Source: Bradyrhizobium macuxiense (GTDB lineage Bacteria > Pseudomonadota > Alphaproteobacteria > Rhizobiales > Xanthobacteraceae). Taken from it: a stretch of 64,000 nucleotides of DNA. This document shows, in pieces, positions 56,525 through 64,000 of the stretch (positions are counted from its first letter, which is position 1; every line of letters begins with the position of its first letter). The DNA is taken from assembly GCF_007993935.1 (NCBI RefSeq), contig NZ_VITY01000002.1, positions 62,001 to 126,000 of the forward strand, in the 5' to 3' direction. A model generated the notes under the pieces. It was not told the origin of the DNA, ran no database searches, and was given only the letters and a program-made list of their open reading frames with translations. The position numbers and the translations under genes were made by a program.

Positions 56525-56592
56525 ATCCCTTTGTTTGGTCGCGCCTTCTTCTTCGCGCGAACCAAAACATCCAGTTTGCTCGAAATCGCTTT

Positions 56593-56631
56593 AAAGCGCG
56601 ATGCGATGTGGCTGGTTCGACATCGCGCTTT
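56593..56631. repeat. Inverted repeat, family G
   Basis: AAAGCGCGATG and CATCGCGCTTT are perfect 11-bp arms around a 17-base centre. It lies between two family F-like units. Confidence 0.7.
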
Positions 56632-56641
56632 AGCCTCTCTT

Positions 56642-56692
56642 GAGCATGATCTTTTCGGAAAACCGCTTCACACTTTTCCGGATCATGCTCTA
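56642..56692. repeat. Palindromic repeat family F, copy 2, at the response regulator stop
   Basis: GAGCATGATCTTTTCGGAAA...TTTTCCGGATCATGCTC is a nearly perfect inverted repeat. Read on the minus strand it begins TAGAGCATGATCC, and that TAG is the stop codon of the response regulator gene, as at ccmI with copy 1. Confidence 0.85.
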
Positions 56693-57352
56693 GGCCGGCG
56701 GCGACAGCATGTAGCCGAGGCCGCGAACCGTCTGGATGATATCGACTTCCAGCTTCTTGCGGATGCGGCCGACGAACACCTCGATGGTGTTGGAGTCGCG
56801 GTCGAAGTCCTGATCATAGAGATGCTCGACCAGCTCGGTGCGGGAGACCACGCGGCCGGTGTGGTGCATCAGATAATCGAGCAGATTGTATTCGTGCGAG
56901 GTCAGCTTGATCGGGTTGCCGTTGACGGTGACCCGCTTGGTGCGGGTATTGAGCGCCACCGGCCCGCAGTTCAGCTCGACCTGGGCGTGCCCAGTGGCGC
57001 GGCGCAGCAGCGCGCGGATCCGTGCCAGCACCTCCTCCAGATGGAACGGCTTGGCGACATAGTCGTCGGCGCCGGCGTCGAAGCCCTGAACCTTGTCGCT
57101 CCAGCGGTCGCGCGCGGTGAGAATCAGCACCGGCATCACCCGCTTGTTCCGCCGCCAGGCCTCGAGCACCGAAATACCGTCCATCTTCGGCAGGCCGATA
57201 TCGAGCACCACGGCGTCATAGGGCTCGCTGTCGCCAAGGAAATGCCCCTCCTCGCCGTCGAACGCGCGATCGACCACATAGCCGGCGTCCGTCAGCGCGG
57301 TGGTGAGCTGGCGGTTCAGATCCGGGTCATCCTCAACGACGAGCAGACGCAC
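56690..57352 (-). CDS. OmpR-type response regulator (PhoP-like)
   Basis: The 220-residue regulator has a receiver domain (about 1-116; phospho-acceptor Asp51 in VVLDIGLPKMDG, conserved Lys in VAKPFHLEE) and a winged-helix domain (about 126-218). It is most like PhoP, paired with the PhoQ-like kinase downstream. The gene ends exactly where a palindromic repeat begins. Targets may include envelope or magnesium genes, by analogy only. Confidence 0.92.
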   Translation of the reverse strand: MRLLVVEDDPDLNRQLTTALTDAGYVVDRAFDGEEGHFLGDSEPYDAVVLDIGLPKMDGISVLEAWRRNKRVMPVLILTARDRWSDKVQGFDAGADDYVAKPFHLEEVLARIRALLRRATGHAQVELNCGPVALNTRTKRVTVNGNPIKLTSHEYNLLDYLMHHTGRVVSRTELVEHLYDQDFDRDSNTIEVFVGRIRKKLEVDIIQTVRGLGYMLSPPA

Positions 57353-57789
57353 TTTGGCCTCCGAGAGTGAGCTTTGCGATAGTCCGGCATCAAATGAGGC
57401 TTCCGGCCGTGAACGGCTTATGAATGGATCCGCAACGCAAAGCTTATTTTTTCGTCAGGTGCACCATCCCGGGAACCCACGCAAGGCGCCGGATGCTGTT
57501 CCGTAGTTAAGCCCCAGTGTCCGAATTCGCGTTTGAGGGTGTCCTAGTTCGGATTAAGCGAACAAAACCCGAGCCTTGGCCGAATGTTCTCAGTCCCCGC
57601 TGAGCGGCCATATTCCACGTTCTGGACACATAAGTTCCGATGATGCCCCATTTCTCGTCCGACGCACGCAATGTTTTCCGGCGTTCACCGTGGGTTGACG
57701 GGAGGCCTTGCACGTCTTTGGGAACTTTTCCGCTCTCTCGTCTTTCTCCATTTTTTGGGGCAGCAACGTCAGCTTTGGAGAGAGGAGCC
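57353..57789. other. Intergenic region, no gene supported
   Basis: These 437 bases hold short open frames on both strands, but none with a good ribosome site and typical codon bias. They should include the promoters for the PhoP-like gene (minus) and the small gene pair (plus). I could not place them with confidence. Confidence 0.5.
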
Positions 57790-57990
57790 ATGAAGCGGCG
57801 CCGGCGAATTAGGCAGATATATCCCCTTGAAGAACGCCTTACCGAAGAAGCCAAACGGCTACGCAGACGGGCTAAGGCACTCCCCCCAGGTCGAGAGCGC
57901 GAGGCGCTGCTGAGACGAGCCAGGCACGACGAAACCACTGCCCATTTGACGGAGTGGCTTCTGTCCCCCAGTCCCAACGCGCCCATCTAG
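57790..57990 (+). CDS. Small basic helical protein, 66 residues
   Basis: MKRRRRIRQIYPLEERLTEE and onward is highly charged and helical, rich in Arg and Glu, with the segment LRRRAKALPPGREREALLRR. I know similar short proteins from rhizobial genomes but no function. GAGAGGAG lies 3 nt before the ATG. Its stop codon overlaps the ribosome site of the next tiny gene, so the two are likely one operon. No known domain is visible. Confidence 0.7.
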   Translation: MKRRRRIRQIYPLEERLTEEAKRLRRRAKALPPGREREALLRRARHDETTAHLTEWLLSPSPNAPI

Positions 57991-58001
57991 GAGGGCGCCC
58001 A

Positions 58002-58112
58002 ATGCAGACAAATCACCATCATATCGATGGCGTAGAGGTCGCCTTCGTCAGTCTCGGGACCGTGTCGTTCTTGGCCCTCATCGCGAGCATGATATGGCTT
58101 CTGTTGGGATGA
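58002..58112 (+). CDS. 36-residue single-helix membrane protein
   Basis: A very short gene: AGGAGGG ribosome site, ATG at 58002, 36 codons, TGA. The first third is polar with three histidines in a row (QTNHHHIDGVE). The rest is one membrane helix (FVSLGTVSFLALIASMIWLL). The ribosome site overlaps the stop region of the preceding 66-residue gene, which supports translation. It could be a small regulator of a membrane protein or a toxin-like peptide; nothing in the sequence decides this. Confidence 0.55.
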   Translation: MQTNHHHIDGVEVAFVSLGTVSFLALIASMIWLLLG

Positions 58113-58205
58113 TGTCTCGGTAGAAGCCGCCTCAGCGACAGCGGACCGAAGCTGACGACACGTTTGCGCGTGCTGCGCCGGGCCTTTTTGCTTGCTCTCA
58201 AGAAG

Positions 58206-58238
58206 CGGCCCCAGAGAGGGGCACAAGCTGGGGCCGCA
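58206..58238 (+). terminator. Possible terminator of the small-gene pair
   Basis: GCGGCCCCAG and CTGGGGCCGC form a perfect 10-bp stem with a 13-base loop, followed by AAGTTTCTCATTTT, 93 nt after the last small gene. The T-run is interrupted, so its strength is uncertain. Confidence 0.45.
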
Positions 58239-58796
58239 AGTTTCTCATTTTGATCGTCCAAGGCGCTGCCCGGCAGGGGTGCAGCACCCGAACGTGAGAC
58301 AACCCGGCGCGCGTCGCGCTCGTTCCTAATGGAAACGGCCCCGGCACCCTTGGAGGCAATGCCGAGGCCGTTCCGTATTTCCATTCTCACGCCGAACCGC
58401 CGCTTGCAGGTAATAGACGGCCCCTCTGGGCTTGTAAGTTGATCTTAATGAAATAGCCGCCCAGCGACCGCATGATTCGCGAGGACTCTGGTTCCAGAAA
58501 TCACATGTGTGAATCAAATTGCCGGAATGTCCTGATTCGTTCGTCGGAACGTAGGACGGCACCAAGCGCCGCAGCTTCCATCGATCAGATGCGGATGGAA
58601 TGAGATGGGGTTTCAGATTGCGGTAATATAGAACCTAAGCCTAGAGGTGTGTTCTCTCATCTTCTCGCAACCAGCCCGTCGGCTCCGTGAGCGGTGTCAC
58701 GGACGGCCGCTGGTTAACCTTCGGCGGGCATTTAATTATCGCGGACATGAGCAATGCGCTAATCCAGCGCGGCGGGGTACAGGGACCGGGAATAGT
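58239..58796. other. Intergenic region with one large hairpin
   Basis: An imperfect inverted repeat at 58331-58374 (GGAAACGGCC...GGCCGTTCC) stands out. No gene is supported in this stretch; frames open here have poor codon bias. It is less G/C-rich than the neighbours near 58420-58660. Confidence 0.5.
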
Positions 58797-59189
58797 TTGT
58801 TGCTTGTTTCGAAGATCAAGACGTTTGCCGTGGTTGCCGGCTGGCTTGCGCTGGTCTTCATCGCGTTCGTCACCTTATCCCCAATCCAGGACCGTCCGTC
58901 GTTCTTGCACCCGCAGGCCGAGCGCTTCGCCGCCTATGCCGTGATGGGACTGGCCTTTGTGCTGGGTTACCCGCGGCGTACCGCGCTGATCGTGCTGTTT
59001 GTGGTGTTCAGCGCCTTCACGCTCGAAGCGATGCAGTTGCTGACACCGGACCGTCACGGCCGGCTGCTCGACGCGATCGTCAAGGTCGCGGGAGGTTTTG
59101 CCGGCATCGGCGCGGGTCACTTCATCCTGCTGGTGCTGCGCAGCCAGTTCGGCCGCTTGAGGTCGCGCGCGGAGCATTCGCCGAGTTAA
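58797..59189 (+). CDS. VanZ-like membrane protein
   Basis: A 130-residue membrane protein with three or four helices (about 10-28, 45-62, 65-85 and 95-115) and the VanZ-type pattern FVTLSPIQDRPSF and AERFAAYAVMGL. The family is of unknown function outside teicoplanin resistance and is common near surface-sugar genes. No ATG fits; a TTG at 58797 (or the next codon, also TTG) with GGGA upstream is the best start, so the N-terminus is uncertain. It overlaps the convergent small secreted gene by 4 nt. Confidence 0.7.
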   Translation: MLLVSKIKTFAVVAGWLALVFIAFVTLSPIQDRPSFLHPQAERFAAYAVMGLAFVLGYPRRTALIVLFVVFSAFTLEAMQLLTPDRHGRLLDAIVKVAGGFAGIGAGHFILLVLRSQFGRLRSRAEHSPS

Positions 59190-59419
59190 TCGCGCTTCGG
59201 CGCCTCCGCCGACTTGTTGCCCTCTTGTGTCATGCATTGCTGAAAAAAGTGCAGCCGGTCGCCGTTCATTGGCACGGCCCCCGGTCGCTTGTACGGGTAG
59301 ACCATGTAGGCCGCGCGCAGGCACCGCTTCGCCGTCTCGGCATCGGGTGCGGCGATGGCGGCATTCGACGACAGCAACAGCGCCAGCACGGCGCTGAACC
59401 GAATGGGCGCGCCGCTCAC
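59186..59419 (-). CDS. Small secreted protein of unknown function, 77 residues
   Basis: The product has a signal peptide (GAPIRFSAVLALLLSSNAA, cut near AIAAP) and a short mature part with two cysteines (KRCLRAAYMVY and FFQQCMTQE) that may form a disulfide. No family is recognised. The GTG at 59419 overlaps the stop of the upstream gene as GTGA, which makes coupling likely; an ATG 12 nt earlier is possible. It probably acts with the upstream membrane protein. Confidence 0.65.
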   Translation of the reverse strand: MSGAPIRFSAVLALLLSSNAAIAAPDAETAKRCLRAAYMVYPYKRPGAVPMNGDRLHFFQQCMTQEGNKSAEAPKRD

Positions 59420-60570
59420 GGCCTCTCGCATTCCGAGTAGAACACGCCATTCGCGGCCGCCAGCCGCTGCAGGCAATGCCGCTTGTCGGTCACCGCGCCC
59501 TCGACCGTGAAATCGTAGGCCTGCGCCTTCAGGATCAGCGCGTAGCGTCCCGGCGACAGCGGCGCGTCGTCGCGTGGCTGAACCTCGAACATCTGCGGAT
59601 CCTCGCTGAGCGGCGCAGCGCGGAACGGGATCGAGATGTTGCGGATCACCCAGGTGTCGTCGCCCGGCGAGACCACCGGCTTGCCGGTCGCATCGAACGT
59701 GGTCTGCTGCGTCACGCGCGCGATCAGGCGCACGTCGATCGGGTCGGAGGCGCCGCCGGCGCCTTCGCGCCGGAACACGATGAAACGCAGATGCCCGTCC
59801 GGCAGCGCGGTCTCGCTCGGCTTGGTGATCGCGGCTGAAATCGCAATGCGTGGATCCGGCGCACGGCCCTGGATCAATTGCAGCTCGTACAGCTTGCCGC
59901 CGCTCTCGGCGTAGACACCATAGGCGGTCGGCAACGGCCGTTTTGGTGCAGACGGTTCAACGGGCACGGCCGGCGCAGGCACGGCTGCGACGACCGCTGG
60001 CCTCTGCGTTTGAGGCGGGGCCGGCGCGAGCGTGCCCGCAATCATCGCGCGCGCCGGCGCCAGCGACACACCACGCTGCTGCAGCAGGACAATGGACGCG
60101 ATCAGTCCAAAGAGAGCCAGCATGACAAAGTAGCGCAGCGGCGCCGATGACGACCATCGCGGACGGCGCGGCACCCCGGCCGGCGCGGCGGACTCGAGCG
60201 GCGCGACGAATGCCTCCTCGGCATCGATCCGGGGAGGTCCTTCGATCCGCCGCGCGGCGCCCGCCGCCAGGAATTCCGGCAGCGCCCGCGCCGGCGGCAC
60301 CGAAAACGTCTCGACCAGATGATCCCTGGTGTGCGCCTCGACGCCCTCGATCGCGGCCTCCAGCGCCTGCATCAGGCGCTGTTTCTCGCCGGGATCCTCG
60401 TGCGCGAGCTGCTGCAGCTTCTGCCGCGCCAGCTCGTAGACCGCGCTGCGCAGCTGCTGCGGGTCGGAACGCACGGAGTCGATGGTCCGCGCCAGCACCA
60501 GCGCGAACTCCACCTCGGGATGCGCAGGGCTCACGTCCCTGACCGTCCTGTGAGCCGGCGTCGACGTCAT
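59416..60570 (-). CDS. Single-pass membrane protein of unknown function, 384 residues
   Basis: The N-terminal third (about 1-125) is helical and cytoplasmic. One membrane helix (about 147-167) and a proline/alanine-rich linker follow, then a periplasmic beta-rich domain (about 215-380) ending with RHCLQRLAAANGVFYSECERP. I do not recognise a named family. It overlaps the small secreted gene downstream and is divergent from the glycosyltransferase gene across 126 bases. The context suggests an envelope role. Confidence 0.78.
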   Translation of the reverse strand: MTSTPAHRTVRDVSPAHPEVEFALVLARTIDSVRSDPQQLRSAVYELARQKLQQLAHEDPGEKQRLMQALEAAIEGVEAHTRDHLVETFSVPPARALPEFLAAGAARRIEGPPRIDAEEAFVAPLESAAPAGVPRRPRWSSSAPLRYFVMLALFGLIASIVLLQQRGVSLAPARAMIAGTLAPAPPQTQRPAVVAAVPAPAVPVEPSAPKRPLPTAYGVYAESGGKLYELQLIQGRAPDPRIAISAAITKPSETALPDGHLRFIVFRREGAGGASDPIDVRLIARVTQQTTFDATGKPVVSPGDDTWVIRNISIPFRAAPLSEDPQMFEVQPRDDAPLSPGRYALILKAQAYDFTVEGAVTDKRHCLQRLAAANGVFYSECERP

Positions 60571-60696
60571 AAATGTTAGTCTGGTTTGCTCTTAATGTTA
60601 CAACATTGTAGGCGGTTTTTAATGTTAACACAAATGACGACACCCGCGGATGACGCCGCGGTTTGACGTTACCGATCCGAGCAGCTGCAGGGTTCA

Positions 60697-62277
60697 TTGC
60701 GCCGATCTTTGCAAATCCTGGACGACTGGTTCTTCGCGCCGAAGCGGGACCGCCGATCGTGGCCGGATCTCCTGCTGCTCGCGGGATGGATCGCGCTGGC
60801 CGGCTTCCAGATCGCCCGTCACGTGATGTGGCGCGACGAAGTCCGCGCGCTCACCATTGCCCTGAACGGCGACGACCTGATCGCCATGCTGAAAGGCCTG
60901 CATGGCGAAGGCCACCCTGCCCTTTGGTATCTGCTGCTGCGCGGCGCGCATGCGGTGTTCGGCCGGGTCGAGGTGCTGCCCGGCGTCGCCTTCGTGGTCG
61001 GGCTCCTTACGGTCGCCCTGCTGATCTTCCGCTCGCCATTCCCGCGGCCGTTGATCCTGCTGATCACGAGCCATGCGCTGCTGTTCGAATATGTGGTGAT
61101 GGCGCGGAACTACGGCATCTCGGCCCTGTTCCTGTTTGCGATCGCAGCCTGCTATCCGGTGCACCGCGACCGCGGCCTCCTGCTCGGCGCGCTATCGTTC
61201 CTGCTCGCCAACACCAATGTCGTCGGCGCGATCATGGTTGGCGCTTTCCTGCTGTTCTGGCTGCTCGACCTGCTCGAGGCCCAACTCGCGAACCAACCAG
61301 GCTGGCGCTGGTCGCCGCAGCTGACCAATTTCACGATCAACGCCATCATCGCGACGATCGGCGTCGCGATCTGCGCGGTGACGATGCTGCCGACCTACAA
61401 TGATGCGGCGGCCCGCGACTGGTCGCATGCTTCGCCGCTGGCGGCTGCAGCGCTTTCCCTGGTGAATCCCGGCGCGACGTCACTGGGCGCGCTGTTTGCC
61501 AATCTGCTGCCGGGGATCGCAGGCTCGGTGCTCTTGTTCGGCGCGACGCTCGGGCTGCTGCCGCGGCGTCCGGCCTTTCTCGCCGCCATCGCCGCCTTGC
61601 TGCTGACCTCGCTGTTTTTCGCCGTCGCCGCCAACGGTGCCTACCGTCACGCCGCGGTCTGGCTGTGTTTCCTGATCACGCTGTACTGGATCGGCTGGGG
61701 CCGGATCACCGCTACATCCGCCTCTCGAGCGTGGCACGATCGGCTGTTGCCCGCGACCGGGCGGGTGTCGGTGCTGCTGGTGCTCGCGATCCAGAGTGCC
61801 GCCGGCATCAACGATCTGCGCAATGCCGCGACCGGCGCCGTCGCGAGCCGCAGCGCCGATCTCGGCCGCCTGATCGCCTCGCGCCCCGATCTCGCCAACG
61901 CGGTCATCCTCAGCGAGCCGGAGTATCTGGTCGAGGCATTGCCGTATTACATCAAGAACCCGCTTTATCTCGCGCGCGACCGCAAATTCGGCAGCGTCGT
62001 GATCTTCTCGCGCAAGGGCAGGATGGACAGCGATCTCGGCGAGACCTTGCGCCTGGCACGCGCGCTCCGCGAGACATCAGGTGTGCCCGTCCTCATCCTG
62101 CTGGCCTATCGGCTCGATGAGGTCGTGCCCGACCGGATCTATGACGAGGGCAAGGACTGGCGAACATTCCGCGCCTCGGCCGCTGAGATCAGCGATTTCC
62201 GCGCAGCGACCACGATGCTCCGCCGCTTCGGCCCCGCCAAAACCGACGAGAGTTTCGACGTCTATCTCCTCAACTAG
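60697..62277 (+). CDS. Multi-spanning membrane glycosyltransferase-like protein (GT-C type)
   Basis: This 526-residue protein has about 10-12 membrane helices and a C-terminal soluble part (about 380-526). The first loop has MWRDEVRAL, an acidic motif typical of GT-C enzymes such as lipid-linked mannosyl or arabinosyl transferases. It probably uses a polyprenyl-phosphate sugar. The start is a TTG at 60697 after CAGGG. The UbiA-family gene follows 36 nt later in the same direction, a likely operon for surface polysaccharide. Confidence 0.75.
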   Translation: MRRSLQILDDWFFAPKRDRRSWPDLLLLAGWIALAGFQIARHVMWRDEVRALTIALNGDDLIAMLKGLHGEGHPALWYLLLRGAHAVFGRVEVLPGVAFVVGLLTVALLIFRSPFPRPLILLITSHALLFEYVVMARNYGISALFLFAIAACYPVHRDRGLLLGALSFLLANTNVVGAIMVGAFLLFWLLDLLEAQLANQPGWRWSPQLTNFTINAIIATIGVAICAVTMLPTYNDAAARDWSHASPLAAAALSLVNPGATSLGALFANLLPGIAGSVLLFGATLGLLPRRPAFLAAIAALLLTSLFFAVAANGAYRHAAVWLCFLITLYWIGWGRITATSASRAWHDRLLPATGRVSVLLVLAIQSAAGINDLRNAATGAVASRSADLGRLIASRPDLANAVILSEPEYLVEALPYYIKNPLYLARDRKFGSVVIFSRKGRMDSDLGETLRLARALRETSGVPVLILLAYRLDEVVPDRIYDEGKDWRTFRASAAEISDFRAATTMLRRFGPAKTDESFDVYLLN

Positions 62278-62313
62278 GCGATCGATCGAGGACACCATGA
62301 AGGGACCCGCGCG

Positions 62314-63300
62314 ATGGCGCTGATGGACAGCAAGATCGAAACCCGCAAGCCGCCGGCCGCAGGTGTCCGGCAGTACCTCGCAATCCTGCGGCTCGATCAC
62401 AGCACCAAGCACATCTTCATCGTGCCCGGGATCATTCTCGCCTGGCTGTTGCGCGGCGCGAGGAGCGAGCATCTCGCCGCCGACATCGCGCTTGGACTCG
62501 TGGCCGCGGTCTGCGTCGCGTCGGCCAACTATGTCATCAACGAATGGTTCGACCGCGACTTCGACCGGCATCATCCGACCAAGTCGCAACGCGCGGCGGT
62601 GCAGAGCGCCATGGACGGCAAGATCATCGGGCTGGAGTGGCTGGTGCTGCTTGCAATCGGTCTCGTCTGCGCGGCAGCGAGCAGCCGTCTGATGCTGCTG
62701 GCAAGCAGCATCTTTGCCCTCCAGGGCGTCGTCTACAACGTCCCGCCGCTTCGCAGCAAGGACAAGGCCTATTTCGACGTCATCTCGGAGTCCATCAACA
62801 ATCCGCTGCGGCTGTTGATCGGCTGGGCGATGGTCGACCCGACCTCGCTGCCGCCGGGCTCGGTGATCCTGTGCTACTGGTTCGGCGGCGCGTTCCTGAT
62901 GGCCGCCAAACGGCTGTCCGAATATCGCGAGATCGCCGCGTCCCATGGCAGGGAGCTGCTGGCGCGCTACCGCGCGAGCTTTGCTGATTATAGCGAGGTG
63001 TCGCTGACCGCCTCGTGCCTCAGCTACTCGCTGTTCTCGGTGTTCTTCCTCTCGGTGTTCCTGGTGAAGTACCGCATCGAGTACATCCTCGCGATGCCGC
63101 TGGTGGTGATGCTGTTCACCACCTACTTCTCGATGTCGACATCGCCGGGATCGTCGGCGCAGAAGCCAGAGAAGCTCTATGGCGAGCGCGGCCTGATGCT
63201 GATTGTGCTGGCGCTGGTCGCCGTGTTCCTGGCGGCGAGCTTCGTCGACATGCCGTTCCTCGCGCGCCTCGCGGAGCAGCACTACATCACGCTGGAATAG
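62314..63300 (+). CDS. UbiA-family prenyl/phosphoribosyl transferase (DPPR synthase-like)
   Basis: The 328-residue membrane enzyme has 8-9 helices and the UbiA Asp-rich motif N76-x3-D80-x3-D84 (NEWFDRDFD). A second conserved region around RSKDKAYFDVISES follows. Its pattern resembles decaprenyl-phosphate phosphoribosyltransferases, which make the donor for arabinan-like sugars, more than quinone biosynthesis enzymes. AAGGGA precedes ATG 62314. Upstream is the membrane glycosyltransferase gene; the two could make and use a polyprenyl-linked pentose. Confidence 0.8.
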   Translation: MALMDSKIETRKPPAAGVRQYLAILRLDHSTKHIFIVPGIILAWLLRGARSEHLAADIALGLVAAVCVASANYVINEWFDRDFDRHHPTKSQRAAVQSAMDGKIIGLEWLVLLAIGLVCAAASSRLMLLASSIFALQGVVYNVPPLRSKDKAYFDVISESINNPLRLLIGWAMVDPTSLPPGSVILCYWFGGAFLMAAKRLSEYREIAASHGRELLARYRASFADYSEVSLTASCLSYSLFSVFFLSVFLVKYRIEYILAMPLVVMLFTTYFSMSTSPGSSAQKPEKLYGERGLMLIVLALVAVFLAASFVDMPFLARLAEQHYITLE

Positions 63301-63310
63301 CCGCGATTGG

Positions 63311-64000
63311 TTAGCGGCGGCGCGGATGCGCCTTCTGGTGCCAGGCCCAGGCCGAGCGAATGATGTGGCCGAGATCGGACCGGCTCGCCTTGAAGCCGAG
63401 CCCGCTCTCCGATTTCGAGGGATCGGCGACCAGGATGGGCGGATCGCCGGCCCGGCGTTCGCGCACCACGCTCGGCACCGCCTCGCCGGTCTCGGCGCGG
63501 ATCGCGTCGAGCACCTCGCGCACCGAATAGCCGGTGCCGGTGCCGAGGTTGAACACGCCGCCGGCGTCGCCTTTCAACAGCAGCTCGAGGGCTGCGATAT
63601 GGGCGCTCGCGAGATCGTCGACATGGATGTAGTCGCGCACCGCGGTGCCGTCAGGCGTCTCATAGTCCTCGCCGAAGATCGCAAAGTCCGGCACGTGCCC
63701 GAGCAGCGCCATCAGCGCGCGCGGAATCAAATGCGTTTCGGGATCGCGAAGCTCGCCGATGGTGCCGGAAGCATCGGCGCCGCAGGCGTTGAAATAACGC
63801 AGGCAGACCGATTTGAACTGATAGGCCGCGCGATAATCGGCCAGCATCTGCTCGATCATGTATTTGGAGCGGCCGTAGGGATTGACGGTCGGCCCCGCGG
63901 CGCTCTCGGGAATCGGATCGCGCCCGGCGTTGCCATAGACGGCGCCGGTCGAGGAAAACACCAGGCGGTCGCAGCCCGCCTCCCGCATGCCGCGCAGCAG
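63311..64000 (-). CDS. galE: UDP-glucose 4-epimerase, 5' end cut by the window
   Basis: About 229 residues of the C-terminal two-thirds are present; the NAD-binding GxxGxxG start lies outside. STGAVYG and the catalytic YGRSK (Tyr-x3-Lys) are seen, with the downstream substrate domain (RYFNACGADASG, DYIHVDDL, GVFNLGTG). The enzyme interconverts UDP-glucose and UDP-galactose. It ends 10 nt from the convergent UbiA-family gene and fits a surface-polysaccharide locus. Confidence 0.95.
   Translation of the reverse strand: MLRGMREAGCDRLVFSSTGAVYGNAGRDPIPESAAGPTVNPYGRSKYMIEQMLADYRAAYQFKSVCLRYFNACGADASGTIGELRDPETHLIPRALMALLGHVPDFAIFGEDYETPDGTAVRDYIHVDDLASAHIAALELLLKGDAGGVFNLGTGTGYSVREVLDAIRAETGEAVPSVVRERRAGDPPILVADPSKSESGLGFKASRSDLGHIIRSAWAWHQKAHPRRR

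Noticed and set aside
57507..57986. 159-codon minus-strand frame opposite the 66-residue gene
   Set aside because: Atypical composition and no start signal; the plus-strand gene is better supported.

Overview
This 64 kb window reads as chromosomal DNA of a Bradyrhizobium-like alphaproteobacterium (Hyphomicrobiales). The grounds are the high G+C content, the gene order napEDABC, the cytochrome c maturation run ccmI-ccmE-ccmF-ccmH (cycHJKL) followed by degP, a two-component pair and glnE, the opgGH genes, and several short palindromic dispersed repeats between genes. No rRNA, tRNA, CRISPR array or intact insertion sequence was seen.

Layout. 1-694: a truncated fatty acid hydroxylase. 980-7181: an oxalate catabolic core with an NDP-forming acyl-CoA synthetase, divergent from a GntR/FCD regulator, oxalyl-CoA decarboxylase (oxc) and formyl-CoA transferase (frc). 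7240-9310: an eroded stretch with a SnoaL-like secreted protein, a cyclase/hydrolase relic, a fragment of a second frc copy and a small secreted protein. 9318-10301: a cysteine-synthase-like enzyme. 10422-14575: napEDABC behind a perfect FNR/FixK box. 14752-16203: an HTH/DUF2975 pair and a DUF2147 protein. 16465-20534: the second half of the oxalate gene set, with a 47-residue small protein, two OxlT-type antiporters and a CBS-domain protein. 20852-28096: a flavin oxidoreductase, a quinone oxidoreductase, envelope enzymes, a decayed duplicate of the quinone oxidoreductase, and a CDF transporter. 28289-34240: a PAS sensor kinase and osmoregulated periplasmic glucan synthesis (opgGH). 34402-41520: a LysR regulator divergent from a complete NAD-dependent formate dehydrogenase operon (fdsGBA-fdhD-fdsD). 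41674-57352: glnE, two two-component systems, degP, ccmIEFH and one unknown gene. 57790-64000: small proteins, a VanZ-like protein, and a surface-polysaccharide-like group (membrane glycosyltransferase, UbiA family enzyme, galE truncated at the edge).

How it fits together. Oxalate would enter by OxlT exchange for formate, frc would load CoA onto it, oxc would decarboxylate oxalyl-CoA to formyl-CoA, and the formate released would be oxidised by the Fds enzyme, giving NADH. Six sites matching TGGYAT-N5-ATRCCA (four perfect, two with one mismatch) lie in the promoters of the acyl-CoA synthetase, the GntR gene, the 47-residue gene, both transporters and the CBS-domain gene. Most sit 7-9 nt after the start of a TTGACA-like -35 element. 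This looks like a local repressor regulon, and its 47-residue and CBS members have no assigned role in oxalate metabolism known to me. It is the strongest candidate here for undescribed biology. Other points of interest are the decayed copies of local genes and a repeat family whose first three bases form the stop codons of ccmI and of a response regulator.
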